A DNA stretch of 64,000 bases from Owenia fusiformis (lineage: Eukaryota > Annelida > Polychaeta > Sabellida > Oweniidae): contig CAIIXF020000001.1 in NCBI GenBank assembly GCA_903813345.2, positions 54,641,885 through 54,705,884 on the forward strand. Reading direction: 5' to 3'. The translations under genes were made by a program, and so were the position numbers. Numbering within the stretch: the first letter of the stretch is position 1; each line of letters opens with the position of its first letter. The notes under the pieces are model-generated. The model ran no database searches, was not told where the DNA came from, and saw nothing but the letters and a program-made list of their open reading frames with translations. Positions 33,830-47,726 of the stretch are shown in pieces.

Positions 33830-36800
33830 ATAACCTATTTTCATTCACACACGCACTGGTTGTATCAAGTGTCACACAAAGACTATGCACTAACTCCAAT
33901 CACTTTCCAAAAATCCAAAAGCAATGAAATGTCACATGGATTGTGTTATAAGTTGCATAGATTAGAATACTGAAGGAATTACACATGGATCAAAGTAAAT
34001 TTCGAACGAACGTGTCAATTTTAAATTTTTCACACGCATTGAGTTCAAACTCGCATTGGATGGTTCCCGCTCGCATAGGCTGTCACAAACAAGTTGCACT
34101 TCACATAGGTTGGGAGATTTGAAGTCACGTGATATTTACATCCTGGTTTCTACAATATGGCGCCCTCCGTTGAAATGTTATAAATAATTAGGGTTAACCC
34201 AACTAATTGTTATAACATGCGTATTCCCATACAAACGATCTGTCTTCCAGAGAAAACTAAGATTTGTGGATATGTTTTGCTATCATTACATCATACCCCA
34301 GTATGTCCTCTGTCAGTCAAAAAAGTTTGAATCAAAACTCTCCACGAAAATCAAAAGATCTCACCTGTTGAAGACACCATCTATAGAAAATGTCAAAAAT
34401 GTCATTCTGATTTTGACAGATGGAGGCAGGTCAAAAAGGTCAAATTCCGTTTTTAAAGAAAATGCACCTTAATCACATCAAATCATGTCTCAGAGTTGGT
34501 CCATACATACACTTTTTCATTCATGTACTTACCAAAATCCAACCACTGGTGATGCTAATGTAATTACAATAATTGGACTATATTTTTGTTTTTATAATGC
34601 CATCTAATGGTTGTGTGTCTCCAAAAATGTAAATTTTAAACTAGAAATATATAATGTAGCTTAATTTGGGCACCTTGCTCGCTGTAATCATTTATAAAAA
34701 GTATACAAATTACTATAAGTCATTGTTGTTGTTGTTTTTGTACAGACGTACAGTGGCCATTTATTGAGAAACTACAAACTAGATATTTTTATCTTCTTGC
34801 CGCGCTGATGTGTTATTTCGTTCAGTGCAAAAGTAACGCGAACATCTCAATTTATGTTACATCAATGTCTGTGATCGGTACATCAATGCAAGGTGTATGA
34901 TCGGCACATCATGGTTACGCGTTCAGGTTCACGGTTTGCATTTGAATGTGTAGCTTAACTTCTCTAATGACTTTGTGAACTTGTACCTGCACACCAAACT
35001 GCAAATTCTCATTTTTAGAATAACTATACGTTCATACATTGAAATTGTTGCCCAATGTTTGAAAATCTACTCTTGCTCGGCAATATTCGGTTATGAAAAT
35101 CTGCCAATATATTTATGAATAATTGTTTATAGCACTTATATTGTTGGCGCCTCATCATAACTCAATGCTAGGCAATCGCACCGTGCGCCCTTTGTTTTGT
35201 CGGGGGCTATGTCTACCACTGTGAAAGCGAAGAATTAATTCCATGAGTTCTTAACGTTATACGGCAACGGTGATAAAAATGAAACATACTAAAATGAAAC
35301 CTGCTCAGACACCATGGGTTGTGAAGTGTGCATGTTTATATGAAGAACCTTAACTGTATTCAACTTAAGGCAATTATACACTGGCAATAGATGGCTCAGT
35401 TTGCAACCACAGAAAAGCGATAATGACGCGTAGTAAGCTCTATATGCCATACATTTATTTATATCATACCTTAAGATTTTTCACTACACTAATACATATA
35501 ATATTGATGGATTCACTGAATAGTTATACTCAGTATTTGTATTTGTGTTGCTTGCTCCTTGCAAAATGGTGCAGACTTACTAAATGGTGGGCATTATTAT
35601 TATGAGATGTACATGTGTATTTTTGGCATATGGGTGTAGCCAAGCACAGGTATGCCTATGCACTCTAAATCAATTTCTTTAATATAAACTGTTAAAATAG
35701 TATGTAGTATTCCCGTAGTATTAAATGATTATGATTCTATTTTGGATTCAATTTTATTTGTCTCGCACATTTTGATATCCTGGCTACGTCCCTGCTGGAA
35801 ATGGCTAGGAAATATATAGACCTATGTGACACATGTCAAACAGAAAATGACTTTTATTACCGTAATATATTGCGTCTCTTTGTAATTGTAGCTTATTGAT
35901 ATTTTAGAAGAGGATAGATTATAAACTGAATTAGCTGATACCTTAATGGTGCGAAAAGCCGACGCCAAAGAGGCGAACGCCGGTCACAGAAATGATGGTT
36001 ATAACGCGTAACAACAAGTATTATTCGAATTGTTAGAGGAAATATTCTCAGCCATATTGTTATTATAGGCTATATTTCATTTCAAATATTTTTTCACCAG
36101 TGTAAAGCAATTCTGCACAGATGTTGAATTTTAAGTGATTGGTGTCTCAAAAATTGTACCCGAGGCATAACATAGAATAACTTGAGTGATGAAGAAATAT
36201 TCCCGTTATTTATTTAACTGGTAACTGGTTAACTGGTAATTCTAATTATAACGAATATCTGAATTTTTAGAGAAATACAGTACTTGTATCTTCACAAATT
36301 TTCCGCGCTTGGAATCATCTCTGGTGGAGGAATGGAGATCATTTAGGGCATGCTAAATCTAAAATGTCCTAAAAGCCTTTGTAAGTAAACATCTGAAAGT
36401 TTTAACGAGTAACGATTTAGTTTTTGACAAAAACCTGTTTAAAGTCTCCGATAAATCGGGCTACGTATACCGCCGTGTTTACATTAGGGGATTAGAAGAG
36501 TTTATTTTTTATTTAGGTATGCAAGCTACGTATATCAATATTAGGCCTTCATTCATGTACTCGTGTGCATGTAATCAGCATGCCCTTCAATATTATGTAA
36601 ACCAGGCTATTCAAGTACTGTATAATGTACACTATTTATGTGTGTACACAATACAATTCCCTGGGAAACAAAACACAAATACTTTTTATATGTTCAAAAT
36701 GAGCCATTTGATTGATGCAAACACTAAATAGCTTCATAAATAACATCTACAAAGTATATCTAATAGTAATTTTCAATTTCAATGGTGAAACTTCCCTGGT

Positions 36801-37202
36801 TACGATTATATGGGAAATCATCATGAGACGAAGATCGTTCGCCTTCCTGGCTTACCTCTGAATCGTGTACCCGGTAATCTCTTTATATAGTTTAGCGAGA
36901 GCGGTGCGCCTGCGCAGTTTTAAACTTTGGCGCACACTTTAAGAACAATCACCCATTTTCCTTGCGTTGTGTCCCACCCCAAAATTGTGCCGATGTTAAG
37001 AAAATAGCTTTATGAGTAATGAAGGGTTATTCTTGAAATATAGTCATATGATAATAACCAATATTGACGTATCCAAAGATATTTAGCTTTAGAGAGTTTG
37101 GGCTAGCTGCCGTAGTCAGCTATTGGCGGTTGTTAGCCCTATCGGCAAAAAGTATTGCTATATAACATTATGTAATTTATAATACGATTACATAATCTTA
37201 TT
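33830..37202. other. Long intergenic stretch, nothing identified
   Basis: No gene, RNA or clear inverted repeat could be supported. There is a short (GTT)n run near 34724. Confidence 0.4.
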
Positions 37203-37288
37203 ATATAGCCAACAACAATCCTACTTAATTGTGTTACTCTTATTTTTGCCTATCAAAGAGCGCAAGTACCCAGAACACTACAGCTCCA
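37203..37288. repeat. 86-bp dispersed repeat, near-identical to 60895-60980
   Basis: ATATAGCCAACAACAAtCCT through GAACACTACAGCTCCA recurs in the same orientation at 60895 with only about three differences. Both copies start after an AT-rich segment and end at CTCCA. It may be the tail of a SINE or another dispersed element. Confidence 0.75.
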
Positions 37289-40200
37289 CCTAAATACGTG
37301 TAGTACCCTCACCCATTTTCCACGTTTGGAATTGCGTTCAGCTCTAATCGATTAAGATCGTTTAGAGTATGTCATCTTAATTTTTCAATTTCTCCGTAAG
37401 TAATTTACAATTTATATGAATTTCTAACTGCTAGTGCAATTTGTGTAGTATTTGGAATCGAATTGTTACTAAGTTTGCATATAATGTATTGAATTACAAT
37501 AACACTTGATTAGCTATCTCTCGATTAAATGTTCGAGTTGTCCTCTCGATAGAAGTGATGGCATGAAGAATAAATAGGATCAAAGACAGCTATGTTTTTT
37601 TTCTTTTGCAATTATACGTGTAATTAGTATTTACATAACACTCCGTGTGGTTGCGGAACATGAAGGAGCTGACGTAAATTACACGATCGAACTAAACATT
37701 TGGCCTTTCATCTCATGCTAAGAATTACAGCATATTTCTAATTCTGCGACTAAATGTCAATTGGAAAAGTGCTCTACACTCTTGTTCATATATTTTGAAT
37801 ATTTTTATGTCTGCTATGCAATGAGCTTAAAACCTATTTCGAATAAAGTTAAGAGATTGATCTTGACAAGCGGTGTCAAGAATAATATTTTAGATGTTTG
37901 CGAATTTTCTTATTTACATTCTATTTGATATCGTAAATGAACAGTGAGCCTACCCTGCGTACAGAGTCTAGTTATATTAACCACGGATGCGAAGCTCTCT
38001 TCCAAGAAGTGCATGCAGTCCCATGAATGCAAAATACACTGAACTATAGAGAGCACTTGGAGCTACAGTCTCATAAGTAGAAGATTGAAGTACCATATAC
38101 TTTCTACAATGGAGCATATTTGCCAAAATTTTTAATCAATTAAAACGGATGTGACCCCAGGGGCTGGAAGGAGACTTTGTTTCGTCTTGCACGATTCGTC
38201 TAGTCAGAAGAATATGGAGCCATGGTAACTGATCCATCTCCGTCCGATTCAGATATATTTACCCTTGTCAAGATCTATCGGGATGTACATTACACGCTGG
38301 AACTCGAAGCATGTACTGCTCCAAAGCGCACTGTACATGCAGGTACATGTTGCATATGTAACAAACAATCCGGAGAATCGGGGAACGATAGATGGGGCCA
38401 GTGACGATTTAATCAAGAACATCAGACCAAATCCTACCACTGAAAAGGGATGCTGAACAGATTCCATACGATACAATGCCAATCGTAAATTTTCCTCCAA
38501 GAAGTCTTTCAACACTGGTTCAACCATATTACTGGGGCTAAGGATATACATTGACTCTTCAATGAAGATCACATGGGCCATTGACTCAGTTGTCCGCCTC
38601 TTCTACAAGTCAGTAGCATTTCTGTTGATATTTACGTAATTATAAGGGTCCTTATTCTAAGGGTCGGTCAGCAATTTAACCCTGAACACATTTTTTTCAT
38701 TTAAACAATAGCACCAGACTGTCCTTATAATGCTCACGTTCCGCTGTGCGCCAATTTCACACAATTTTTATCCCCTTTTCGTATTAGTTTTTGAAAAAAT
38801 GTTAGTTTTTGAGTTTGCGTACTTTATAGTTGACCTTGAATCAATGCAATTAACCGTGCAATTGTATAAACAATTGATCGATAAATGTTTGATAAATTCT
38901 TGAGCTTAAAGAGAGAATCAGAGATAGCGAGTAGGTTAAACAAAAAATTGTTTCAATTTTAGAATATTTTTGGCTCATGTCATTCCTTGTCATGTCTATT
39001 TTCTAAAAATCACAAAGTGCATATTTTATTCAAGGAAAAAGAAAGATTTTTACAATAATGTATTATTTTTCTATAAGAATGGTTACCATTCTTATTATTT
39101 GGGAGAATTTAAACATTTTTCACCCATATTTGCACTTTGAATCATTAATAACTTCACCAATTTATAACATATTGTGAATCTTTTGGGAGATATTGTATGT
39201 GATATTGTAAGGAATAGATTGGTAGGTCAATTATGTATATTGCTTGTAATTTTGTCACCCCCTATAGATCTGATTCTGCCTTTAAATTGTGCAAATGCAA
39301 AACACGGAATATACTCCATATATACGAGCAACGGTGTATTTCAATGCATAAAACACGGCATTGCATATCCAGCAACATTTCACTGACAAATATAGGGAAT
39401 ACCGATTTATGGACACTTGAATTGATGTTATAGCACCATGTAGGCAACTTTACAATGTAGTTACATGCACCCAAACACTTCATTTTCTCATTACTATGAT
39501 ATAAACTACTCAATAAACCATTCTCAAAACCTTTTCAATTGCTAAACGAGATTATCGTAATTACTGAGGAAACAAAATGAAAACAAGGGTTATCTGAATA
39601 ATTACCATTAGGTCAAATTTATACCCCACTGCCTCTTATCTCTCGAGGATTGTGTACCTTCGATGCTCAATACATCAGTCGAGTTTTTCTGTGCGGAGAG
39701 TGAATTCACTTCGTTCCGCTACGAGGGTTGATCCAAATGTTCCAGAAGAAAATGTCAATGGTATTCTATGTCACTCCATTTGATGTGTTCATAAAAATCA
39801 TTAGGCGAAATATATTTCATGTTGAAATTCGTTGCCTCAGTTGGAGGTTGCCTCAAAATATAAAGTACTGATTAGGATTTCTTGAACAGCCCTCGTATAT
39901 GAGTGCTCAGTTCTAAAGATGTTTCGGTGACAACTTTGTTCGTTTTGATAATCAAAATCAATGACCGGATCTACATCATCGAGAATCATTTTAGCACAAT
40001 GTAAAGACATATGGATCTATGATAAATTCTTAAGAATCGATTAATTACATACATTGTAAAAATATATGTAAGGATCCAAAATCACTACAGTATACGCGCA
40101 CGACAAGTGTATTTTTTATAAAAATATTCTTAGTGAATTCCAAACACGATTAGATTATAAGATGTTTAAGAATGGAATTGTCTTTACCAATTATTGGATT

Positions 40201-41984
40201 TCATATTATCAAAGGTAATTACAATAGGTCTATGGCCTATGCGACAGAGGCTAATGGATATTCTTAAATTTGTCAAGCTGGAAAGATTACAAATATCCCT
40301 CAGTATACGCTATACACACAACGGAGACTCTCCAGAAAAATCGTTATTATTGATTTCTCAATTAAAGTGACATTCAAAGCAAAAGATTTGATTTAGAAAT
40401 CAAACACATCATACTTAGATATGATAAATCGCTTCCTAGATTGCAGTTTTAAATTATACTTGTACATTCTCATCTGATATTTCAAAGAAACCTCGCACGA
40501 GTGACTTCCCGTGAAACAAGCACAGCTCCACAGGTTATCAATTCCCGCCTGTCAAACCAACTTTGATATAAGAGCTATGGTAGCTTGCTTTTCACGTAAT
40601 AAGTTTCTTCTAATAAAATTCTCATTATTTTGAGATATTCTCACATTTAGGTTGTCAACCGTGCTGGTTCAAATCGGCACGATATTCAACCTACAGAGTT
40701 ATTACAATTCCTGCAATTGCATACTAGGAATACTAAATGAAGCCGGTAGTTTTTCTCTTAATTCTAAACAGATTATTTCCTTTCCTATCTCTACTGCTAA
40801 TTTCATTTTGCGATGCGGTGTCACAATGTTGTTTCTCCATACACGTCTCTCTCGTTACACATGTGAAAGATACTGAATAAACTAATAGTAGTATTTATTA
40901 CAAAATTACACAATCATATAGATAGAGTTCTTAAACACTTATGATCAAACGAACATGGTTCGCTAGGAATATATTGTGAAGCCCTTCATCCGTCCATTCA
41001 ACCATCTGTCCATCCGTCCGTTTCTCATGAAGTTACATTTATAATTTTCATAGTACTTGCTTTTACTTCTTTTTTCAAAACGTGTTGCTTATTCAAAAGT
41101 AATTGTATACATAAATAATATACTTTTTGTTGTACGTGTATGTCATTTAACATAAACATGGCGTAATAATAAGTTTGGTTTGGGCTTTTTAAATTTCAAA
41201 AGCTCGCCAAAATGATTTTAATATTGAAATGCAATTAATTGTTTTAATAGAGTTAATCATTGCAATTCAAAAATGGCCGCCAAAGTGAGCCAAGGGAATC
41301 GTTTGGAATAGCTCAAAGTCATGTTTAAACGTATTTCGTTCATATTTCGTTCGTTCGAATTTGCTTCCTCGAGTTGCAGTTTTCTGTTTATTCCTGGCAT
41401 ATATCACTATGCATTATCTTTATATGATCTTTTAAACGACGGCAGTCTGCTATTTATTGATCCAGGTTATTAACAAAATGAAGTTTCGGAGTAGTTAAAC
41501 ATATTTAGGAAGTTCGGCTAAAATATTGGCTTCATCAGTTATGACAGATTTGACAGATCTACTGCATGATATTCAACTTTGATGTTAATAACAACAAAGT
41601 CGAGAGTGAAAACATAAGTATGTGTAAATTGCAACCGTCAGAAAGCAAAAGACAAGATAGTTCACTTCTGAGAAGTGTTTCGTTTGTTGCGAGATAACAA
41701 ACGAATTCGAAATGCAACGATAAAACGGCCTTTTAACCTAGGTACCTTGCTATCATACGGGCTTCTCCCAAAGGAGATTTTCTTAATTAGTGAAAAACAA
41801 ACCCGTCGAGCGTATCCATCCCTATGAGAGGGGAATTGGGTACATATTCCCAATACAAAAAGAAAGTATAATGAAGATACGTATGATGAGTAGTTGTTTT
41901 ACACGAGGAGGTGATTAAAGATGGTGGCCATTTTGAAATCATTTCTGATTCCAAAATGGGTAAGCTATTGCAATATTCATCCTG
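37289..41984. other. Long intergenic stretch
   Basis: It holds a diverged CCRTCCGTC repeat at 40965-41030 and an AAAATGGCCGCC word at 41270 also seen in the 12.9-kb satellite. The overlapping frames at 38222-38581 and 39174-39513 have no recognisable motif and are left unannotated. Confidence 0.4.
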
Positions 41985-42145
41985 GCTTGTCCACTCACCT
42001 GTCGATGGACGTATTGGCGAGTAACACATTTTGCGACTATATCGACCATAATAGAAAGCGATTGCATACTAGTCGACATATTCCCAAATGATTTACTCGC
42101 CAATATTGTCGACAAATGGACAGATCGACAGGTGAATGGACAAGC
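41985..42145. mobile_element. 161-bp palindromic MITE
   Basis: GCTTGTCCACTCACCTGTCG at 41985 mirrors CGACAGGTGAATGGACAAGC ending at 42145, and inner arms TTGGCGAGTAA / TTACTCGCCAA pair. The centre is unpaired. No coding function. Confidence 0.82.
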
Positions 42146-42707
42146 GAACATAGATATTGAAATAGCTCACACGCGTGTTATCTAAGTCAAGGTCTTCCCA
42201 CATATTCCGCATTAGCTCCACTGTATCATTTTGCATCCTCCATGATAACATATTTGAGAGTTCCTGCATAAAAAGGGAACACATTAACACAAATAAATCA
42301 AATCTATCATTCCGCTTGTTTAATAAATACCTTTCCATGTTTGTATACAGGTGGTTTTGACAACTACTTAGGTTGTACATGGCACAATTATCCATAGGCT
42401 TATATTCATCAATGATACAATGCCATGGTGGCCTTAACAAAATGATCTCGATGAAAATGCTTGACATTGCCGCATTGAATAAATGGCATTTTGGTGTAAC
42501 TAATCAATGCGTTTATATGCAAGCATATTCAATTTTCATGTTTTTTATATTATGTAATGAAGCTATTGTTTTTGAGCAACTATTTTATACCTCTTATAGA
42601 TGTAACATCTTGAATTGCAATATGAACAATTTAATGAGTTGCGAAATCTCTCTATTGGTTGATACCGTTTTTAGCATTAGACTAAATGTTTTGCCATATG
42701 GAAAATA

Positions 42708-43435
42708 CAAGGGTTGTTCAAAAAGTTTTGCACAAATATATCTAATTGTGATAATAATGGACCAATCTTGTTCATAGTTGATATGTATTTGCCCATATCT
42801 TATTCCCTTTCACTGTCAAAATTTCATGTATACACGCCCCCTACTTAACATTTTACTGTTGCTATAGTAACCATGGTAATGACGCTATGGTTCATATCAT
42901 TTTGTAAAAGATCCTGATTATGATTAAGCCATTTTGCTTATGATGACTCCAATAGTCGTCTAAGTATTCCAAGATGGAATTAGAGAAGAGAAAATGTATT
43001 GAGGGTAGGGTAGGGTAGCTGTAGTTATGAGAAGGCTTGATATCTTATAGGTAGGATGGTTCAGACATTTACTAATGAACTGGACATAATGCTACAAGTA
43101 TAATGCATTACTGAAAAAGAAGACTACATGTTAGTATGGTATAATTAGATTAAATATAAACTGTTGTAACATAACCTGATTAACAGCTGAAAGAACAAAG
43201 ATTGACGGAACCATTTCAGTCTATCAAGGCATTCACAAAATCAATTCAATTTAATGACGGCATATGGACCAAATTTTTAAGTCAATGGATCTTAGGAAGT
43301 ATATTGCTTATGGTCCTGAAATTTCAAATAAGCTTGTAAGAAAGGCAATACTATATCTATATGAAATTTCAGATGAAAATAATAAAATCTCTACTCTTGA
43401 GAAGCTTTCGTGCAAGACTTTTTGAACGACCCTTG
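42708..43435. mobile_element. Mariner-type non-autonomous element, copy 2 (TA target site)
   Basis: The ends CAAGGGTTGTTCAAAAAG and CTTTTTGAACGACCCTTG are exact complements apart from length, flanked by TA at 42706-42707 and 43436-43437. It is related to the copy at 13837 over much of the interior (for example CCAAGATGGAAT, GATGGTTC, ATTTAATGACG). It is shorter by about 300 bp, so the two are different deletion forms of one parent. Confidence 0.85.
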
Positions 43436-43437
43436 TA

Positions 43438-44524
43438 TATACAACATACGAGTACAATTATGCGCTGTTTGAAATCTGGTTGTCAAAGAGGATCACAAAT
43501 GGCGTAAAACTAGCGCAAAATAATCAGTCCTTAATTGCTTTAATTGGGTTATATATCATTTTACTGGAATATATAAAATGTTACAGGATTTATGAATACT
43601 TTTTCCAGACACCCTGTCTGTATTTTAAGACACGACTATTAGATAAACGCGTCGTAACCTCATATTACAAAAATGTTATGATTGTTTTATTGAAAAAGTA
43701 TGTAAACGCAGAGTGTGTCAGATATTTTAAGATGTGTACTATTTATTAGACTATCGTGTTAACAATTTACCATCACGTAGCACATGGTTTATAATATGAA
43801 ATAGACATGTGAAGCAACTTTTGATTCTAAGAACTTCATATATCGTGACAATACAATCTAACGCTCTACCTACGCAATGCTACAAGGAACACCACCATAC
43901 ATGTAAGAGGGGGAAGTATATAGTTTGTCTAATTTATATAGCTCATTTGATCCATTGTTATTGAAACATTAACCGTAAATGTTTATAAAAAACACGACCA
44001 TCAATTAAACTGAGATCAGTATAATGTGTCATTTATTTCCGTGAGATTTCAATGATATACATACAGACTACAGATTATGTGTATACACAAGGGACCAATT
44101 CAATTCGCCTCAGGCACTATACTTGTCCTTAATAACAAATGCCAAATAAAATGGATTTATAGAAGACCCAATTAAGGAAATGCAATAACCATTATACCAA
44201 GGAAGTGCTTTTTAAGAATGGGAAAGCAATACCGTCGAACCATTCATTGCCTATCTCGGCGCTATATGCCATTGGTCTAGAACAAGCACGCATGAAAGGG
44301 GAGCAAGAAGTCCCAGAGCTTAAGAGATGAGACATAATTCGAACATGACTGTATTCACGCCTTCTATAAACTGTAAACAAAGTCAACATTTCACCCGGGG
44401 TATATTCGCGAACAAAACCCCTGGTAATACGTGTAATGTGTGACGTCATAACGGCGGGCCGTAGTAATGGCGGACATAAAGAAATATTCGAAACATTTTT
44501 GGTGAGTTTTCATGTTCGAATCGT
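43438..44524. other. Intergenic, unrecognised frames only
   Basis: The frames at 43480-43749 (+) and 44192-44449 (-) have no domain I recognise and no visible splice context, so they are not called. Confidence 0.4.
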
Positions 44525-44684
44525 AATATAGACCTCAGAGTAGGTGTAACATTGTCGAATACACCCCTTAGGGCTAGACACAAACGCTTTCGAACCTTTC
44601 ACTCCCTTCGGTCATTTGGGGTACAGAAAACGTTTGTGCCTAGCCCTGCGGGGTGTATTCGACAATATTACCCGGTCTATATTT
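44525..44684. mobile_element. 160-bp palindromic MITE
   Basis: ATTGTCGAATACACCCC and GGGGTGTATTCGACAAT are exact complements. Pairing continues with AGGGCTAG / CTAGCCCT and ACAAACG / CGTTTGT, and outward with TATAGACC / GGTCTATA. It is a compact hairpin element. Confidence 0.82.
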
Positions 44685-45224
44685 CTTAATTACATCTCTT
44701 GCTTACCACCTTCGTTTGTTAGAATATTCACCCTTTAGTTTCCAAATATTTCGTTGCGATGTTTTAATTGATGGAGGCATATTCCGCACACCTTTCTTGA
44801 TGTGAAATAAGAAGCCATGATATTGGTTAACACGCCAGAAATTAGCATAATATTACTTGAAGCGTATTTCGAAAATTTTGAAGCCGCCATTGATGACGTA
44901 ATTTTTCTGTTGATGTTTGACCAATCAGAGATGTACGTGTAGCTGCGCTCACTCGTGGAGATGGGCGATATTCACTCATGGATAAAAATGGTATCCCTCA
45001 AAAATCATAGGATATTCTCTATTTATATAGGGCGGGTATCATGTCAACATGGCAATATGTGTTTTTACACTAAATCTTGACAGTACTACCCCGATGAAAA
45101 CATTTACACAAATTCCTGTGGAATCTTCCAATTTAATTATATATAGGCATTTAGATACTAATATCCATACAAAATAAAGAACACAGTCTCACACGATGTG
45201 GGATAACCCTCGTCAATTTTATTT

Positions 45225-45650
45225 ATCACATAGGCACGCGGTACTAACTTCGACCGTTAATTTGAATTTTTGACCTACCGGATGTTTGGAAATCAAGGAT
45301 TACGAGTTTTATACTGCAACGATTTTCTTCAAACTTGTTCCATTCAAAGCATAACAAAAATCCCTTTCTGTTGGTACATTATTCTCCTAAACAGAGTCCC
45401 TACTTCCAGCGGCATTTTGGTCCCCAGCTGTAAGAAGGCCTTCTAACAGCTGGGGACCAAAACGCTGCTAGAACGAGGGACTCTTCACAATAAAGTAATG
45501 CACCGACAGAAAGGCAATTTTGTTTTGCTTTTAATGGTAAGCTATAGGTTTGAAGTAAAACGGTGCAGTATGAGACTCGCAATCCTTGATTTTCAAGCAT
45601 CTGGTAGGTCAAAAATTCAAATTAACGGTCGAAGTTAGTACCGCGTGATA
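45225..45650. mobile_element. Full-length ~425-bp palindromic element
   Basis: Both halves pair nearly from end to end: GCGGTACTAACTTCGACCG / CGGTCGAAGTTAGTACCGC near the outside, TTTGAATTTTTGACCTACC / complement further in, and TTTTGGTCCCCAGCTGT / ACAGCTGGGGACCAAAA around the centre at about 45440 (AAGGCCTT). The left outer end has a small insertion (TATCACATAGGCAC against TATCAC). The minus-strand frame at 45400 is a shadow of this palindrome. Confidence 0.88.
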
Positions 45651-45835
45651 GGTCTACTATGTTAATTCCAGCAATCTGATTAGTTGGTTACCGTTTGAAT
45701 TTTCCCGCCTCGCGCGGCCATCTCACACGTCACTAGAGGCAACCAGTGATGACGTTTCATATTTTAAAGAAAACAGTATGACGTCATATTATTTCACAAC
45801 TAAGTACGAATACAACTTCAAAACACACAAAAGTT

Positions 45836-47090
45836 CTGGGCCGGTGAATTCGTACGATCCGCGATCCGATCCGGATAAATTTCGTCATGGTAATGATGCA
45901 TTGTGGGATTAATCCAAGAATTAATCCAAAAATCGGTGAATTCGTACGATCCTTATGACGTGCACGGACCTGGGGACAATTCGGAAAATACGGGCTAATC
46001 TCAGCTTTAAGCGTTGATATCTGCCTTATTTAAAAAGCTAACTATGTGCATTATATATCATTTTGAAGTATTTTTTATTCGCATTTCACTGAAATCCTTT
46101 TTCGTTGAAAAGTTTGATGAGATCTACCATATTTTTAAAGTTAAATGTACTCCGACATCGTCAAATACGCTGTAAGACGTAACATTCCATGCTTACACGG
46201 TTCGTTGAATTCGGGATAACTTTTGAAATACTGATCAAAATTTTGCTAAAATTTCACATTTTATTCATTGAAACATGTGCTTTTATGACGTCACAATTGT
46301 CTAGCGGCTACAGTTCAAATCGTCTTATATGAACGCTTTTAAAATTTTCAAAATTGTGTAAGGTTTTGAAGGCGAAGGAGACAAGCAATAAGTTTACCTT
46401 TATTTAACCTTCTAATTTAGGTCTGATTTCAAAAAAAATTTAACTGCACAATATTGTCATGGCGAAATTTACAAAACAATAACCGATTTCTTTATTCTTC
46501 AAATAATAAGAAAATAAGAGTTGCTTTTAGAAACTTGAAAAAATGTAACGCATCGATTTTTACCACAAATCTCATACATATCAATTTTTGCTAACGCCCC
46601 GAGTGGATTTCCTGACCGTTTTTCAAAAATCAAAAACATTTTAGAAATATTGTCCTCGAGATCTTGTTGCTCTGTGAATTTTACCAGGATTGAATAAGAA
46701 TAAAGCATCTTATTTCTAGGTTGACTAAAATTGACAAAATGTAACGCTTGTCGTTTTTGACGTTATAATGCTGATTGCGCCCTATACTGCCCACTGTATT
46801 GTTTGGTATTTTGACGCCATAATGTTACTCTAATTGTCCCCAGTTTCGTGCGACGTGTACCTGGGATTAATCTCAGGATAAATATCAATCCACCTCTTGA
46901 GGTGGATTACTTTTTGGATAAATTTTATCCGAATTCCAATGCAATTTGGATAAATCTTGGGGATTCCCCCTAATAATCCTCGGATCGTACGAATTCACCA
47001 AATATTTATCGGATTAGTAATCCAAGATTTATCCCAAAAGATAAAATTTATCCGGATTGGATTAGGGATCGTACGAATTCACTGCCCCTG
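45836..47090. mobile_element. Foldback element with repeated GTGAATTCGTACGATCC ends
   Basis: The outer ends CTGGGCCGGTGAATTCG and the complement of CGAATTCACTGCCCCTG are inverted and go on to CGTACGATCC and ATCCGGATAAATTT. A second, inner pair of the same GGTGAATTCGTACGATCC motif lies at 45943 and 46981. The CAGGGGC-like terminus recalls hAT elements, but the 8-bp flanks do not match. The ~1-kb core has no supported coding region. Confidence 0.75.
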
Positions 47091-47726
47091 GCCTAACCAG
47101 GGCCTAACCATCGACAACATACAGTAATAAAATATACCGTCGTGCACTTTAGATGCACGGTGTCACTATTCTAACTGATATGAAGCAAAAACGATGATGG
47201 ATGTGGGTGTGGTGTAGGTTGGTGTAGGTTTTTAAAAATTAATCTGAGGAATATTTAAGGGATTTTATGTTTAATTTCGTGTGTATTCGATTTGGAAGAC
47301 ATTTACCTTTCTAATTCCGCGAAAATATTTTCGGGCAGTCCTCGAGTTTTTCCGTAGTAAATCTACCCAAAACGATGATCGATTGGAAAATGTTGATTTT
47401 TTCACATTTCCTTTGGTCATTTTGTCCCCTGTCGCCTAAGAGTGTCGATTATTTCTTTAAGAATATGTTTCCCAAAGTTTCATAATTAAGGTCGGTTGAA
47501 GATTTAATAAATATTCAGGTTTTTGCTAAAATGATAAAAAAAAAAAAATTCATAAGTGTACGTTGTCATCTCGATGTACGTTGTCCCATTCAACTTACAT
47601 ATCTGAATTCACAGTTAACCCTTATGTAGACAACGTATTTTCCATAACACTAAGGGACAGGGGATCAGATTCATTTAAAACTGAAACGGAACAATCCAGT
47701 ATTACTAATTCAACTTGATTGAACTA

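Noticed and set aside
38222-38581. 110-codon minus-strand frame with overlapping plus-strand frames
   Set aside because: No domain, no splice context, and no similarity I can recognise.
42093-42777. Overlapping frames of 124 (-) and 134 (+) codons
   Set aside because: No recognisable motif, AT-rich codon use like the surrounding DNA, and partial overlap with a MITE and a mariner-type element.
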